From NCBI GenBank assembly GCA_016199605.1, contig JACQGJ010000131.1:1-16015 (forward strand): DNA of 16,015 bases. Direction: 5' to 3'. Position numbers and translations under genes: made by a program. Of the stretch, positions 7,605 to 15,184 are shown in pieces. Within the stretch, counting starts at the first letter, position 1. Each line of letters starts with the position of its first letter. The notes under the pieces were generated by a model. That model searched no databases, was not told where the DNA came from, and saw only the letters and a list, made by a program, of their open reading frames with translations. The stretch is from Armatimonadota bacterium (GTDB lineage: Bacteria > Armatimonadota > Abditibacteriia > CG2-30-59-28).

Positions 7605-8693
7605 TCAACCGTTAGACATGACTATCATGATCCCCGTGACAACGATGTTCGCAATTGCCAGTGGGAAGAGCCCCATCCATCCCAGCCGCATGGCCTGGTC
7701 GTAGCGGAAACGGGGAAGGGTCCAACGCACGAGCACCATAAACCAGCAGAGAAAGCATACTTTCAGCATGAAGACCAGAACTTGCAGCACCGTGATCCAT
7801 CCTCCGGTGTGGGCCGGGTAGAAATACGGTATGTGCCATCCACCGAGAAAGAGCGCTGCGGTCAGACCGGCAACGACGATAGTCTCCACGAAGTCGGTCA
7901 TCATGAACATGCCGAACTTCATGCCGCTATACTCGACGAAGTAGCCGATAATCTCCGACTCGCCTTCGGGCATGTCGAAAGGAATGCGTTTGGTCGCGGC
8001 AATGCCAGCAGTCAGGAACAGCAGGAAGCCGAGGGGCTGCATGACGATACCCCATTTGGGAAGAAACCCGAAAAGCAGATCGTGAGGTCCCGCTTGCTGC
8101 GCCCGGACAATGTCGCCGATCTCCATGGAGCCGTACAGCATCACCACGCCGATGATTGAAACGCCGATTGCGATTTCAGAGGACAACATCAAGGCCGAAG
8201 CTCGAAGAGCGCCGAGGTAAGCCCAGTTGTTCTTTGAGGTGTATCCCGCCAGGAATACCCCATAGATGCCCATCGATAAGGCGGCAAAAATGTAGAGCAC
8301 GCCGATGTCGAGGGAGGCAACCTGTACCGAGACCGTTTTCCCCCATACCTGGAACTTGTCGCAAAAGGGGATGACTGCAAAGGCGATCAGTCCGCAAAAA
8401 AGTGAAAGAAAAGGCGCGAGGCTGAACAACAGCTTGTTGGCCTCAGGAGGGATATAGTCTTCCTTCAGGAACATCTTCAATCCATCCGCGATGGGGTGAA
8501 ACAAACCCAGACGACGGATAGGGCGCAGCAACTTGGGGTCCCAGCCAAAGAGGTCCGCCCGGTTCGCTCCGATGCGGTCCTGCATCACCGCGCTCTGCTT
8601 CCGCTCCACCCAGGTAAGCAAGCCAGCGAGACTGAGGACAAAAAGCCCTGCGACAAGGACGTTGAAGACTGTTATACCGATGTCAACCCACAT
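7605..8693 (-). CDS. nuoH: NADH-quinone oxidoreductase subunit H
   Basis: This 362-residue polytopic membrane protein forms much of the quinone tunnel of complex I. The N-terminal signature ERKQSAVMQDRIGANRA (30-46) and the matrix-loop signature RIPFDMPEGESEIIGYFVEYSGMKF (236-260), which lines the quinone site with conserved acids, are both intact. About eight hydrophobic segments are visible. Length is slightly above the usual 320-350. The ATG at 8693 has GGAA 7 bases upstream. It lies 27 bases after nuoG, with a small palindrome in the gap, and ends 11 bases before the preferred nuoI start. Confidence 0.96.
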   Translation of the reverse strand: MWVDIGITVFNVLVAGLFVLSLAGLLTWVERKQSAVMQDRIGANRADLFGWDPKLLRPIRRLGLFHPIADGLKMFLKEDYIPPEANKLLFSLAPFLSLFCGLIAFAVIPFCDKFQVWGKTVSVQVASLDIGVLYIFAALSMGIYGVFLAGYTSKNNWAYLGALRASALMLSSEIAIGVSIIGVVMLYGSMEIGDIVRAQQAGPHDLLFGFLPKWGIVMQPLGFLLFLTAGIAATKRIPFDMPEGESEIIGYFVEYSGMKFGMFMMTDFVETIVVAGLTAALFLGGWHIPYFYPAHTGGWITVLQVLVFMLKVCFLCWFMVLVRWTLPRFRYDQAMRLGWMGLFPLAIANIVVTGIMIVMSNG

Positions 8694-8694
8694 T

Positions 8695-8706
8695 TTGGAA
8701 TTCCAA
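8695..8706. repeat. 12-bp palindrome at the nuoG/nuoH junction
   Basis: TTGGAATTCCAA is a perfect 12-base palindrome that fills part of the 27-base gap between nuoG and nuoH, followed by AT-rich sequence unlike the coding DNA on either side. It overlaps the nuoH ribosome site. It may be chance or the remnant of another dispersed repeat; there is only one copy in the window. Confidence 0.3.
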
Positions 8707-8720
8707 TTTGCGATTTTCGA

Positions 8721-10379
8721 TTAGGTCGCCCTTACTGCTTCCAACTCTCCATGCTCCACAAGCGCCTCTTCTTCAGCCGGAGGCACATATCCCAGCGTCT
8801 GGCCCTGATCGCCGAGGATCTCGTAAGTCAGGTTGGCAAAGGCGGGAACGTCCTTTGCCAGTTCGGCAAAGATGTGTTCGGTCCCCTGGTAGTCCCAGTC
8901 CAACCCCAGAGCCCGAGCCAGTTCGTTCAGGATCTGCCATTCGGGCAGGGATTCACCCAGCGGAGGAACGGCTTCATGGATTCTCTGCACGCGCCCCTCG
9001 GAGTTGGCAAAGGTTCCCGACTTCTCGGCGTAGGTCGCGCTAGGAAGTATCACGTTCGCCTTCTCTGAAGTGTCGCTGAAGTTGCTGCCGATGAAGATCA
9101 GCGTTTCCACTCCCTCCAAAGCTGCCTTCACCAGCGAGTCGTCAAGCCCGCTGTTGACTAAGTTGTGAACGAAGATAACGAGCGCACTAAGCTTCTTCTC
9201 CGCCGCCGCCTTCAGAATTTCCTCCGCGGACCCGACGGCGAGCCCGATTTCCTCCGCGCCCTTCGTGTTCGGGTTCTTGTCGGCCTTGACCAGGTAGTCG
9301 TCGCTGTAGCCTTCTTCTTTCGGAGGGACTCGGAACTCCACCTGAGTTGCTCCAAGCTCTTCGACAAACAGCTTTCGGATCAGGTACAACTCCTCGTTAG
9401 TCAACTGCGGCGAGGCGAGGACCCCAAGCTCTTCGGGGATCGAGGCTTTGATCTTCTCTGCCGACGCCTTCAAAGCTTCGTCCCAGCTCACGAATTCCAT
9501 CCCGCCGTTCCTCATCACTTGCGGCATGAGGATCCGACTCTCGTCGTCGATGAACTTGTAGCCGTACCGTCCTTCGTCGCAGATCCAGTACTTGTTGACC
9601 TCCGGATTGAACCTCGGTTTGAGCCTGAGGACTCGCCGGCCCTCTGCGTGATGCGGTCGATCCAGGTTGTAGTGAACCTGGATGTTGCAGCCACGGCTGC
9701 ACCCGGGGCAAATCGAGTCTTGCGTATCGAGATACCAGACGCGACATTGAAAACGAAAATCGCGATCGGTCAGAGCGCCGACGGGACAGATGTCCACCAC
9801 GTTGCCGGAGTACTTGTTGTTCAACTCTTTCCCGGGGAAGACGTCCAACTCTGCGTGGTTGCCGCGATTGAAGATGCCCAGCTCGCTGGTCTTGGAGATC
9901 TCATCACAGAATCGAACGCATCGAGCGCACAGGATGCAGCGCTCCTGGTCGAGGGTTACCGTCGGTCCGATCGCCGTGGCTTTCTTGTGCTTTTTGATCT
10001 TGTCTTCCATCATCCGACTCTCATACTGGCCATGCTTCATATAGTAAATCTGCAGCCAGCATTCGCCTGCTTGATCGCAGACGGGGCAGTCGAGTGGATG
10101 GTTGATAAGCAGAAACTCGAGGACGTCCTTGCGAGCTTGCAGCACCTTCTCGGTGCTGGTGTGAACAACCATGCCTTCCTGGCAGGGAGTGAAGCAGCCT
10201 ATCGCCAGCTTCGGGGCCTTCTCAATCTCCACCAGACACATCCGGCAGTTGCCGGCAACCGACAGCCCCGGGTGATAGCAATAGTGCGGGATCTCGGCCC
10301 CGACCATCTTCGCAGCTTCGATAAGGTTGGTCTTATCGGGAACGGTTACTTCAATTCCATCAATTGTGAGAGTGGGCAT
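8721..10379 (-). CDS. nuoG: NADH-quinone oxidoreductase subunit G (short form)
   Basis: This 552-residue iron-sulfur subunit of the NADH-dehydrogenase arm carries four apparent cluster sites. The 2Fe-2S ferredoxin-type N1b has Cys34, 45, 48 and 62 or 66. The His-ligated N5 has His94, Cys98, 101 and 107. The 4Fe-4S N4-type site has Cys148, 151, 154 and 198. An N7-like site has Cys224, 227, 231 and 267. The rest (about 280-552) is a shortened molybdopterin-oxidoreductase-like domain (NVILPSATYAEKSGTFANSEGRVQ at 442-465) with no cofactor expected. E. coli NuoG is about 900 residues, so this is a compact form. The ATG at 10379 has GAGAGG 9 bases upstream. It follows nuoF by 90 bases containing an inverted repeat. 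Confidence 0.95.
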   Translation of the reverse strand: MPTLTIDGIEVTVPDKTNLIEAAKMVGAEIPHYCYHPGLSVAGNCRMCLVEIEKAPKLAIGCFTPCQEGMVVHTSTEKVLQARKDVLEFLLINHPLDCPVCDQAGECWLQIYYMKHGQYESRMMEDKIKKHKKATAIGPTVTLDQERCILCARCVRFCDEISKTSELGIFNRGNHAELDVFPGKELNNKYSGNVVDICPVGALTDRDFRFQCRVWYLDTQDSICPGCSRGCNIQVHYNLDRPHHAEGRRVLRLKPRFNPEVNKYWICDEGRYGYKFIDDESRILMPQVMRNGGMEFVSWDEALKASAEKIKASIPEELGVLASPQLTNEELYLIRKLFVEELGATQVEFRVPPKEEGYSDDYLVKADKNPNTKGAEEIGLAVGSAEEILKAAAEKKLSALVIFVHNLVNSGLDDSLVKAALEGVETLIFIGSNFSDTSEKANVILPSATYAEKSGTFANSEGRVQRIHEAVPPLGESLPEWQILNELARALGLDWDYQGTEHIFAELAKDVPAFANLTYEILGDQGQTLGYVPPAEEEALVEHGELEAVRAT

Positions 10380-10400
10380 AAGTAAAAGCCTCTCAATATA

Positions 10401-10473
10401 TTAGCCATAGAGACACAGAGATCACAGAGCTTCTGAAGGTTTTTCTCTGTGCTCTCTGTGTCTCCGTGGCTAA
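10401..10473. repeat. ACAGAGACACAGAG-type inverted repeat at the nuoF/nuoG junction
   Basis: Two 29-base arms, 10401-10429 and 10445-10473, are inverted copies matching at 26 of 29 positions, with core GAGACACAGAG. A 15-base spacer separates them. The right arm contains the nuoF stop codon (10470-10472) and one base of its last codon. A related inverted repeat lies at 13679-13729. The arms could fold into a long hairpin in the nuo transcript. Confidence 0.8.
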
Positions 10474-11741
10474 CCGCCTTTCACATCACAGCACTTGTGT
10501 TCGACATGGTAGTCGAATTCGTTTCGAAACTTGGTCAGGTAGCTAAGTATCGGCATGGCCGCGCCGTCGGCAAGCAGGCAGATCGTTCGCCCCATCATGT
10601 TCTTCGCGACCCGGACGGCATTGTCGACATCTTCGGGTCGGGCGTTGCCCGCGAGGATGCGATCCAGAATCTTCGAAACCCAGCCCGTTCCCTCTCGACA
10701 CGGAGTGCATTGACCGCAGGACTCATGGGCGTAGAAGCGAGCGATGTTGGCGCAGACGTCCACCATGCAGGTCGTGTCATCCATGACCACGACCGCGCCC
10801 GAGCCGCCCATGCTGCCAGCGTCACGCAATCCAACGAAATCCATCTTGGTATCGAGATGATCTGCCGTCAGAACCGGTGAGGACGATCCTCCGGGGATGA
10901 CGGCCTTCACGGGTCGATCGTCTCGCATCCCACCACAATGCTCGTAGATCAACTCCCGGAGCGGAACGCCCATCGGCAACTCGCAAATCCCTGGTTTGCG
11001 AACGTGCCCGCTCACTGCGAAGACTCGGGTGCCGCCGTTCTTTTCCGTGCCGATGGAAGCAAACCACTCGGCACCGTTGGCGATGACGTGCGGGACCTGT
11101 GAAAGAGTCTCGACATTGTTAATGACCGTCGGGCAACCGAACAACCCAATCGCCGCGGGGAAGAACGGAGGCTTGATTCTTGGGAAGCCTTTCTTTCCCT
11201 CCAGGGACTCAATCAGCCCGGTCTCTTCGCCACAAATGTAGGCCCCTGCCCCTTGGTGGACCACGATGTCAAGGTTGAAACCAGACCCCAGGATGTTCTC
11301 CCCGAGCAGACCCGCCTCTTGGGCTTCTTCCACCGCGCGGCGGACGATCTTGATCTGCCTGATGTATTCGCCGCGGATATAGATGTAGGCCTTGTGAATG
11401 CCGACGGCGTAGGAACAGATGATCATGCCTTCGATCAACTGGTGCGGCGCAAACTCCAGCAGGTACCGGTCCTTAAAAGTTCCCGGCTCGCCCTCGTCGC
11501 CGTTGACCACGAGGTACTTTGCCTTGGGCGTATCCTTCGGGATGAAGCCCCACTTGACTCCCGCCGGAAACCCCGCGCCCCCCAGCCCCACCAGGTTTGA
11601 CCGTTTGACCTCGTCGGTGACCGCGGCGGGTTCCATCGAGAGCGCCTTCTTCAACGCCTCGTAACCACCGTGCTCGCGGTACACGCTCAGGCGGTTGTAG
11701 TTTGGTATGTTCAGATTCTTCGTTGTGATTTTTATGGACAT
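10470..11741 (-). CDS. nuoF: NADH-quinone oxidoreductase subunit F (NADH/FMN site)
   Basis: This 423-residue flavoprotein oxidises NADH and passes electrons through FMN to cluster N3. Visible motifs are the glycine-rich nucleotide loop GLGGAGFPAGVKW (52-64), GDEGEPGTFKDR (81-92) at the FMN/NADH site, GAGAYICGEETGLIESLEG (164-182), PTVINNVETL (204-213), and the N3 ligands Cys342, 345, 348 in ESCGQCTPCREG with Cys388 in RTICLL. Length is normal. The ATG at 11741 has AAGG very close to it, an awkward spacing. The stop codon lies inside the arm of a dispersed-type repeat, so the last residues may have been trimmed or altered by repeat insertion. It forms the N-module with nuoE and nuoG. Confidence 0.97.
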   Translation of the reverse strand: MSIKITTKNLNIPNYNRLSVYREHGGYEALKKALSMEPAAVTDEVKRSNLVGLGGAGFPAGVKWGFIPKDTPKAKYLVVNGDEGEPGTFKDRYLLEFAPHQLIEGMIICSYAVGIHKAYIYIRGEYIRQIKIVRRAVEEAQEAGLLGENILGSGFNLDIVVHQGAGAYICGEETGLIESLEGKKGFPRIKPPFFPAAIGLFGCPTVINNVETLSQVPHVIANGAEWFASIGTEKNGGTRVFAVSGHVRKPGICELPMGVPLRELIYEHCGGMRDDRPVKAVIPGGSSSPVLTADHLDTKMDFVGLRDAGSMGGSGAVVVMDDTTCMVDVCANIARFYAHESCGQCTPCREGTGWVSKILDRILAGNARPEDVDNAVRVAKNMMGRTICLLADGAAMPILSYLTKFRNEFDYHVEHKCCDVKGG

Positions 11742-11757
11742 GCCTTGTCGTTCAGGA

Positions 11758-11828
11758 ATAAGGGAGGAGAGATGATACCGGCGTCTCGTTCATCCTCCGT
11801 GATCTCTCATCCTTCATCCCTCATCAAC
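11758..11828. repeat. GGATGA-type short tandem repeats at the nuoE/nuoF junction
   Basis: On the - strand the end of nuoE and the 72-base gap to nuoF hold loose tandem copies of GGATGA/GATGAG, as GATGAGGGATGAAGGATGAG and then GGAGGATGAA. A partly complementary tract, TCATCTCTCCTCCC, lies nearer nuoF. The nuoE stop codon is part of the repeat. The composition is low-complexity and unlike the flanking genes, so I read it as a degenerate intergenic repeat. Confidence 0.5.
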
Positions 11829-12323
11829 GTTTTCCACCACGGGCTCATCCGTCAACCCGTCAATGATCTCATCGATTTTCTCAGGTGTCAGCGGGCCGTA
11901 GTACCGTTCGTCCACCTGCATCATCGGCGCAAACTCGCAAGCTCCCAGGCACTCGACCAGTTCGAGGGTGAATCTACCATCCGGCGTTGTGCCGTGGCCG
12001 TTTTCCAGACCAATCTTCCGGCAGAGGTGGTCTTTGATCGTGTGGGCTCCCAACAGGTGGCACGACAGGGTCTTGCAGAGGCGTATCACGTGCTTGCCCG
12101 GCTGGGTTTTGTGATAGAGCGTGTAGAAGGTGACCACCTCGTGCACTTTCGTGGGTGGAAGCTCCATCAAGCCGGCTACGTACTCTTCAACCTCGGGACT
12201 GATGTATCCGAATTCCCGCTGCGCCAGGTGCAGGACCGGCAGTAGAGCCGCACGTGTCTGCTCGTACTTGGCGACAAGCTCATCGAATTCTCTCTTCACT
12301 TCCGGGGGGAATTCTACTGCCAT
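11814..12323 (-). CDS. nuoE: NADH-quinone oxidoreductase subunit E
   Basis: This 169-residue thioredoxin-fold subunit binds the 2Fe-2S cluster N1a beside NuoF. The four ligands are seen as Cys83-x4-Cys88 (CKTLSC) and Cys125-x3-Cys129 (CLGAC). The N-terminal helical part (about 8-60) has the usual ALLPVLHLAQREFGYISPE. I chose the ATG at 12323, one base beyond the nuoD stop, because the longer frame could begin only at a TTG (12347) inside nuoD. The C-terminal residues VDEG and the stop fall in a GGATGA-type repeat tract. Confidence 0.96.
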   Translation of the reverse strand: MAVEFPPEVKREFDELVAKYEQTRAALLPVLHLAQREFGYISPEVEEYVAGLMELPPTKVHEVVTFYTLYHKTQPGKHVIRLCKTLSCHLLGAHTIKDHLCRKIGLENGHGTTPDGRFTLELVECLGACEFAPMMQVDERYYGPLTPEKIDEIIDGLTDEPVVENVDEG

Positions 12324-12324
12324 G

Positions 12325-13668
12325 CTATCGATCCAGCTCCCCCGCAATCATATTGATTGACCCGAAGGTGGGAATCACGTCGGCGATCATACCCCCGTCG
12401 ATCATCTTGTGCAGCCCCGCGACGAAAGCAAAGCAGGGCGGGCGGACTCGAACGCGGTACGGCTTGTCCATCCCATCACTGACCACGTAGTACCCAAGCT
12501 CACCGTTGGCTCCCTCAACGGCCTGGTAGACCTCGCCGACCGGCGGCTGAATCCCCCATCCTTCCATGATGAGCATGAAGTGATTCATCAATCCTTCAAT
12601 GTTCCCGTAAGTGTCGTTCTTGGCTGGCAGGACCACTCCTTTGTCCGGCGCCATGACTTCTCGGTGTTGCTTCTTCTCCAGCCCTTCGAGATTGGGGGAA
12701 AGCTCCAACTGGATCAGGGGAAGGTCGTGGGTCTTGCCAATCTTCGCCGTGTCTACCATGTCCGCAGGCTCCATCACGTTGCCCGCGTGGTCTACATTGA
12801 TCGGTCCCTTCGGCATCTTCGGAAAGCACTGCTCCACAATCCGCATGCTCTGCACTATCTCCGCCATGCGAACCAGGTAGCGGGAGTAGTTGTCGCACCC
12901 CGTCTGAGTTGGGACCTCGAAGGACACCTGATCGTAAACGAGATACGGATTTGCTTTCCGCACATCGTAGGGGACGCCGCAACCTCGCAGCATCGGACCG
13001 GTGAAGGAGTAGTCGATCGCCTCCTCCTTTGAAATCACGCCGACCCCGTCCATGCGCTCGATGAAGATGCGATTCCTGGTCAGCAGTCCGTCGACGTCCT
13101 TGAGAACCTCCCTGACCTTCTGAAAACGTGTGGCGACTTCCTGCTCGAAGTTTTCCGGCAGGTCAGCCTTGACCCCTCCCACGCGACAGTAGGCGATCGT
13201 GAGCCTCGCTCCGGTCACCTGCTCGACCAGTTCCCAAAGGAACTCGCGAGCCTCGATCATGTAGAGGAAGGCGCTCATGGCACCCAACTCCATCGCGGAG
13301 GCGCCGATGCAGGTCAGGTGGTCGCACACACGGGAGATCTCGCTCATCAGGACCCGGATGTATTTGCACCGCTCGGTGACCTCAAGGCCCAGCAGCTTCT
13401 CCACGGCGAGAGCATAGCCAACGTTGTTGATGATAGGCGAGACGTAGTTCAGGCGGTCGGTGTAAGGGAAAACTTGGTTGTAGGTCGCGTTCTCCGCCTC
13501 TTTTTCGAAGGCGCGATGGAGGTAACCGATTTCCGTGTCACTACTGACCACGGTCTCGCCGTCCAGCTCGACAACGATGCGAATGACGCCGTGCATCGCC
13601 GGATGCGACGGACCCATGTTCAGCATCATGTTGTCAGTTCTGGTTTCGCGTATCGGTTCTGCTGCCAT
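12325..13668 (-). CDS. nuoD: NADH-quinone oxidoreductase subunit D with an internal insertion
   Basis: This 447-residue subunit of the hydrogenase-like connecting module contributes to the quinone-binding site. Family signatures are MGPSHPAMHG (18-27), GYLHRAFEK (48-56), QVFPYTDRLNYVSP (65-78) and the C-terminal PTFGSINMIAGELDR (433-447). It is longer than the usual roughly 380-420 residues because of extra sequence at about 295-342, between PKGPINVDH and GVVLPAKNDTYGNIEGLMNHF. The ATG at 13668 has AGGA 4 bases upstream and gives MAAEPIRETR. An upstream in-frame start at 13692 lies in a repeat arm and is not favoured. It is one base from nuoE, implying translational coupling. Confidence 0.96.
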   Translation of the reverse strand: MAAEPIRETRTDNMMLNMGPSHPAMHGVIRIVVELDGETVVSSDTEIGYLHRAFEKEAENATYNQVFPYTDRLNYVSPIINNVGYALAVEKLLGLEVTERCKYIRVLMSEISRVCDHLTCIGASAMELGAMSAFLYMIEAREFLWELVEQVTGARLTIAYCRVGGVKADLPENFEQEVATRFQKVREVLKDVDGLLTRNRIFIERMDGVGVISKEEAIDYSFTGPMLRGCGVPYDVRKANPYLVYDQVSFEVPTQTGCDNYSRYLVRMAEIVQSMRIVEQCFPKMPKGPINVDHAGNVMEPADMVDTAKIGKTHDLPLIQLELSPNLEGLEKKQHREVMAPDKGVVLPAKNDTYGNIEGLMNHFMLIMEGWGIQPPVGEVYQAVEGANGELGYYVVSDGMDKPYRVRVRPPCFAFVAGLHKMIDGGMIADVIPTFGSINMIAGELDR

Positions 13669-13678
13669 AATATCCTGT

Positions 13679-13729
13679 AGCCAAGGAGACACAGAGAATT
13701 CTCTTCACATATCTGTGTCTCTGTGGCTG
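13679..13729. repeat. ACAGAGACACAGAG-type inverted repeat at the nuoC/nuoD junction
   Basis: The arms at 13679-13695 and 13713-13729 are inverted copies matching at 15 of 17 positions, with core GAGACACAGA. They share sequence with the longer inverted repeat at 10401-10473. The element sits in the 66-base gap between nuoC and nuoD, and its left arm ends about 10 bases before the nuoD start codon. It may be a shorter or decayed copy of the same family. Confidence 0.72.
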
Positions 13730-13734
13730 ATAAC

Positions 13735-14271
13735 CTACATTTTTGCAGTCACCAGCGGTTGCCGCTTGTTCTTCGGGTAGTCTTTCCGCAAGGGATGTCC
13801 TTTGAATTCCTCATACAGTAAAATTCGTCGCAGGTCGGGATGACCCCTAAATCTGATCCCGAACATGTCCCAGACTTCGCGCTCGTACCAGTTGGCAATC
13901 GACCAGAAACTGACGATCGAATCGACTTCGGGTTGAGCCTCCGTGACGGGGATCTTGATTCGGACACGGTGGTTGTGGGTCAAAGAATAGAGGTGATAGA
14001 CCACCTCAAACCGCGGGGACTTCTTCATCTTGAGGTAGTCCACCGCCGTCAGGTCCGTCAGCATCTCAAAGGACAGGTCCTCGTCTTCTTTCAGGAATCG
14101 GAAGATTTCGTGCGCCGCGTCTCGGGGTACGACGGCCGTCGCGTCCCCGCGGTGGGTGTGGGTCTCAAGAACCCTATCCGGGAATCTTTCGCGCAGTTTT
14201 CGCAGGACGAGGCTTTCCGCAGGAGGCTGACTCGATGTTGATTCCGGGGTTACTGAAGTCGTTTCGCTCAT
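13735..14271 (-). CDS. nuoC: NADH-quinone oxidoreductase subunit C
   Basis: This 178-residue subunit of the connecting module packs against NuoD and carries no cofactor. The 30-kDa-subunit signature NWYEREVWDMFGIRFRGHPDLRRIL (127-151) and GHPLRKDYP (158-166) are intact. The first 20 residues are Ser/Thr/Pro-rich and likely disordered. It is separate from nuoD rather than fused as in E. coli. The ATG at 14271 lies 18 bases after the nuoB stop and lacks a strong ribosome site. Confidence 0.96.
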   Translation of the reverse strand: MSETTSVTPESTSSQPPAESLVLRKLRERFPDRVLETHTHRGDATAVVPRDAAHEIFRFLKEDEDLSFEMLTDLTAVDYLKMKKSPRFEVVYHLYSLTHNHRVRIKIPVTEAQPEVDSIVSFWSIANWYEREVWDMFGIRFRGHPDLRRILLYEEFKGHPLRKDYPKNKRQPLVTAKM

Positions 14272-14289
14272 GAGAGACTATAAATGATG

Positions 14290-14742
14290 CTACCGCTTCT
14301 GATGCTGGATTTTGTCTTGCAGACGTATGAGGCCGTCGAGGACCGTTTCCGGACGCGGGGGACAGCCTGGAATGTATACGTCCACCGGGATGACGGTATC
14401 TATCCCTTGCACAGTGGAGTAATTGTCATAGAAGCCGCCGGTACACGTGCACACGCCGAAGGCGACCACCCACTTGGGCTCACACATCTGGTCGTAGATG
14501 GTCCTGAGCACGGGAGCCATCTTATGGCTGATCGTGCCGACGACAAACAGCACGTCTGACTGTCGGGGAGAGAACCGGGGCAGACCCGCCCCGAATCGGT
14601 CCACGTCGTAGTGGGAGCAGGCAGTTGCCATGTACTCCATGCCGCAGCAGGCGGTCACGAAAGGATACTGGAAAATGGAATACTTGCGCGCCCACCCGAC
14701 GATGTGGTCGAGTTTCGACGTAAAGAAATCACTCACTCCCAT
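14290..14742 (-). CDS. nuoB: NADH-quinone oxidoreductase subunit B (cluster N2)
   Basis: This 150-residue subunit holds N2, the last 4Fe-4S cluster before quinone. The ligands are the adjacent pair Cys32-Cys33 (TACCGMEYMAT), Cys98 (FGVCTCTGGFYDNY) and Cys127 (YIPGCPPRPE). The usual small residues after the third ligand are replaced by TCTGG, which adds Cys100 nearby. Length is normal for a compact NuoB. The ATG at 14742 overlaps the end of nuoA by 10 bases and has GAGGGG upstream, so the two are translationally coupled. Confidence 0.97.
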   Translation of the reverse strand: MGVSDFFTSKLDHIVGWARKYSIFQYPFVTACCGMEYMATACSHYDVDRFGAGLPRFSPRQSDVLFVVGTISHKMAPVLRTIYDQMCEPKWVVAFGVCTCTGGFYDNYSTVQGIDTVIPVDVYIPGCPPRPETVLDGLIRLQDKIQHQKR

Positions 14743-15131
14743 TCCAACGCCCCTCGCTTCCAGAGGTAGACGTAGCCCGCGATCAGGATTACCAGGAATG
14801 CAAGCATCTCTCCTAACATGAACTTCCCTGCACCAGCCGCCAGGAACTTCCGAAAGACCACCGCCCAGGGAAACAGGAAGACAAGCTCAATATCGAAAAG
14901 GATGAACAACATCCCGACGATGTAGAATTTGACGGAGAAGGGCTTGCCGGGGAGATCAAAAGGCTGATTGCCGCACTCGAAAGGTTTGTCCTTTGTCGGA
15001 TTGGGTTTCTTCGGTCCCAGAATGCTCCCGAGGTACAACATCCCCCCGGCCACAAGACCGCAGAACACAAACATGAACAGGACAGAAACGTATGGGTTGA
15101 TGGAAATCCGACCCTTCGCAGAGCGAGCCAA
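14733..15131 (-). CDS. nuoA: NADH-quinone oxidoreductase subunit A, start uncertain
   Basis: This small membrane subunit of complex I has three hydrophobic helices. The family core is clear: LGPKKPNPTKDKPFECGNQP, with the loop Cys near the quinone channel, then FYIVGMLFILFDIELVFLFPWAV with the conserved Asp/Glu pair. The start is unclear because no ATG or GTG precedes the first helix. TTG at 15131 gives 132 residues and leaves room for a leader from the candidate promoter; TTG at 15155 or 15173 would give 140 or 146 residues, and the last would leave only about 5 bases of leader. Homologous proteins usually begin near INPYVSVLF, so a rarer ATT or ATC start is also conceivable. It is the first gene of the nuo operon. 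Confidence 0.92.
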   Translation of the reverse strand: MARSAKGRISINPYVSVLFMFVFCGLVAGGMLYLGSILGPKKPNPTKDKPFECGNQPFDLPGKPFSVKFYIVGMLFILFDIELVFLFPWAVVFRKFLAAGAGKFMLGEMLAFLVILIAGYVYLWKRGALEWE

Positions 15132-15184
15132 ACTCGTTGACAGCGATAGCTCCAAGGTTGATCTACCGGTCAACGGTTGTGAAG

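Noticed and set aside
9165..10385. Long + strand open frame of 406 codons opposite nuoG
   Set aside because: It is the antisense shadow of a well-supported nuoG with all cluster ligands; the + strand product shows no recognisable domain and no ribosome site.
11743..11787. Tiny - strand frame (MNETPVSSLLPYS) between nuoE and nuoF with GGAGG upstream
   Set aside because: Only 13 codons, inside a low-complexity repeat tract; the purine-rich ribosome-like site is explained by the repeat.
13669..13692. Earlier in-frame start for nuoD
   Set aside because: The extension lies in the repeat arm, while the ATG at 13668 has AGGA upstream and gives a normal N-terminus.
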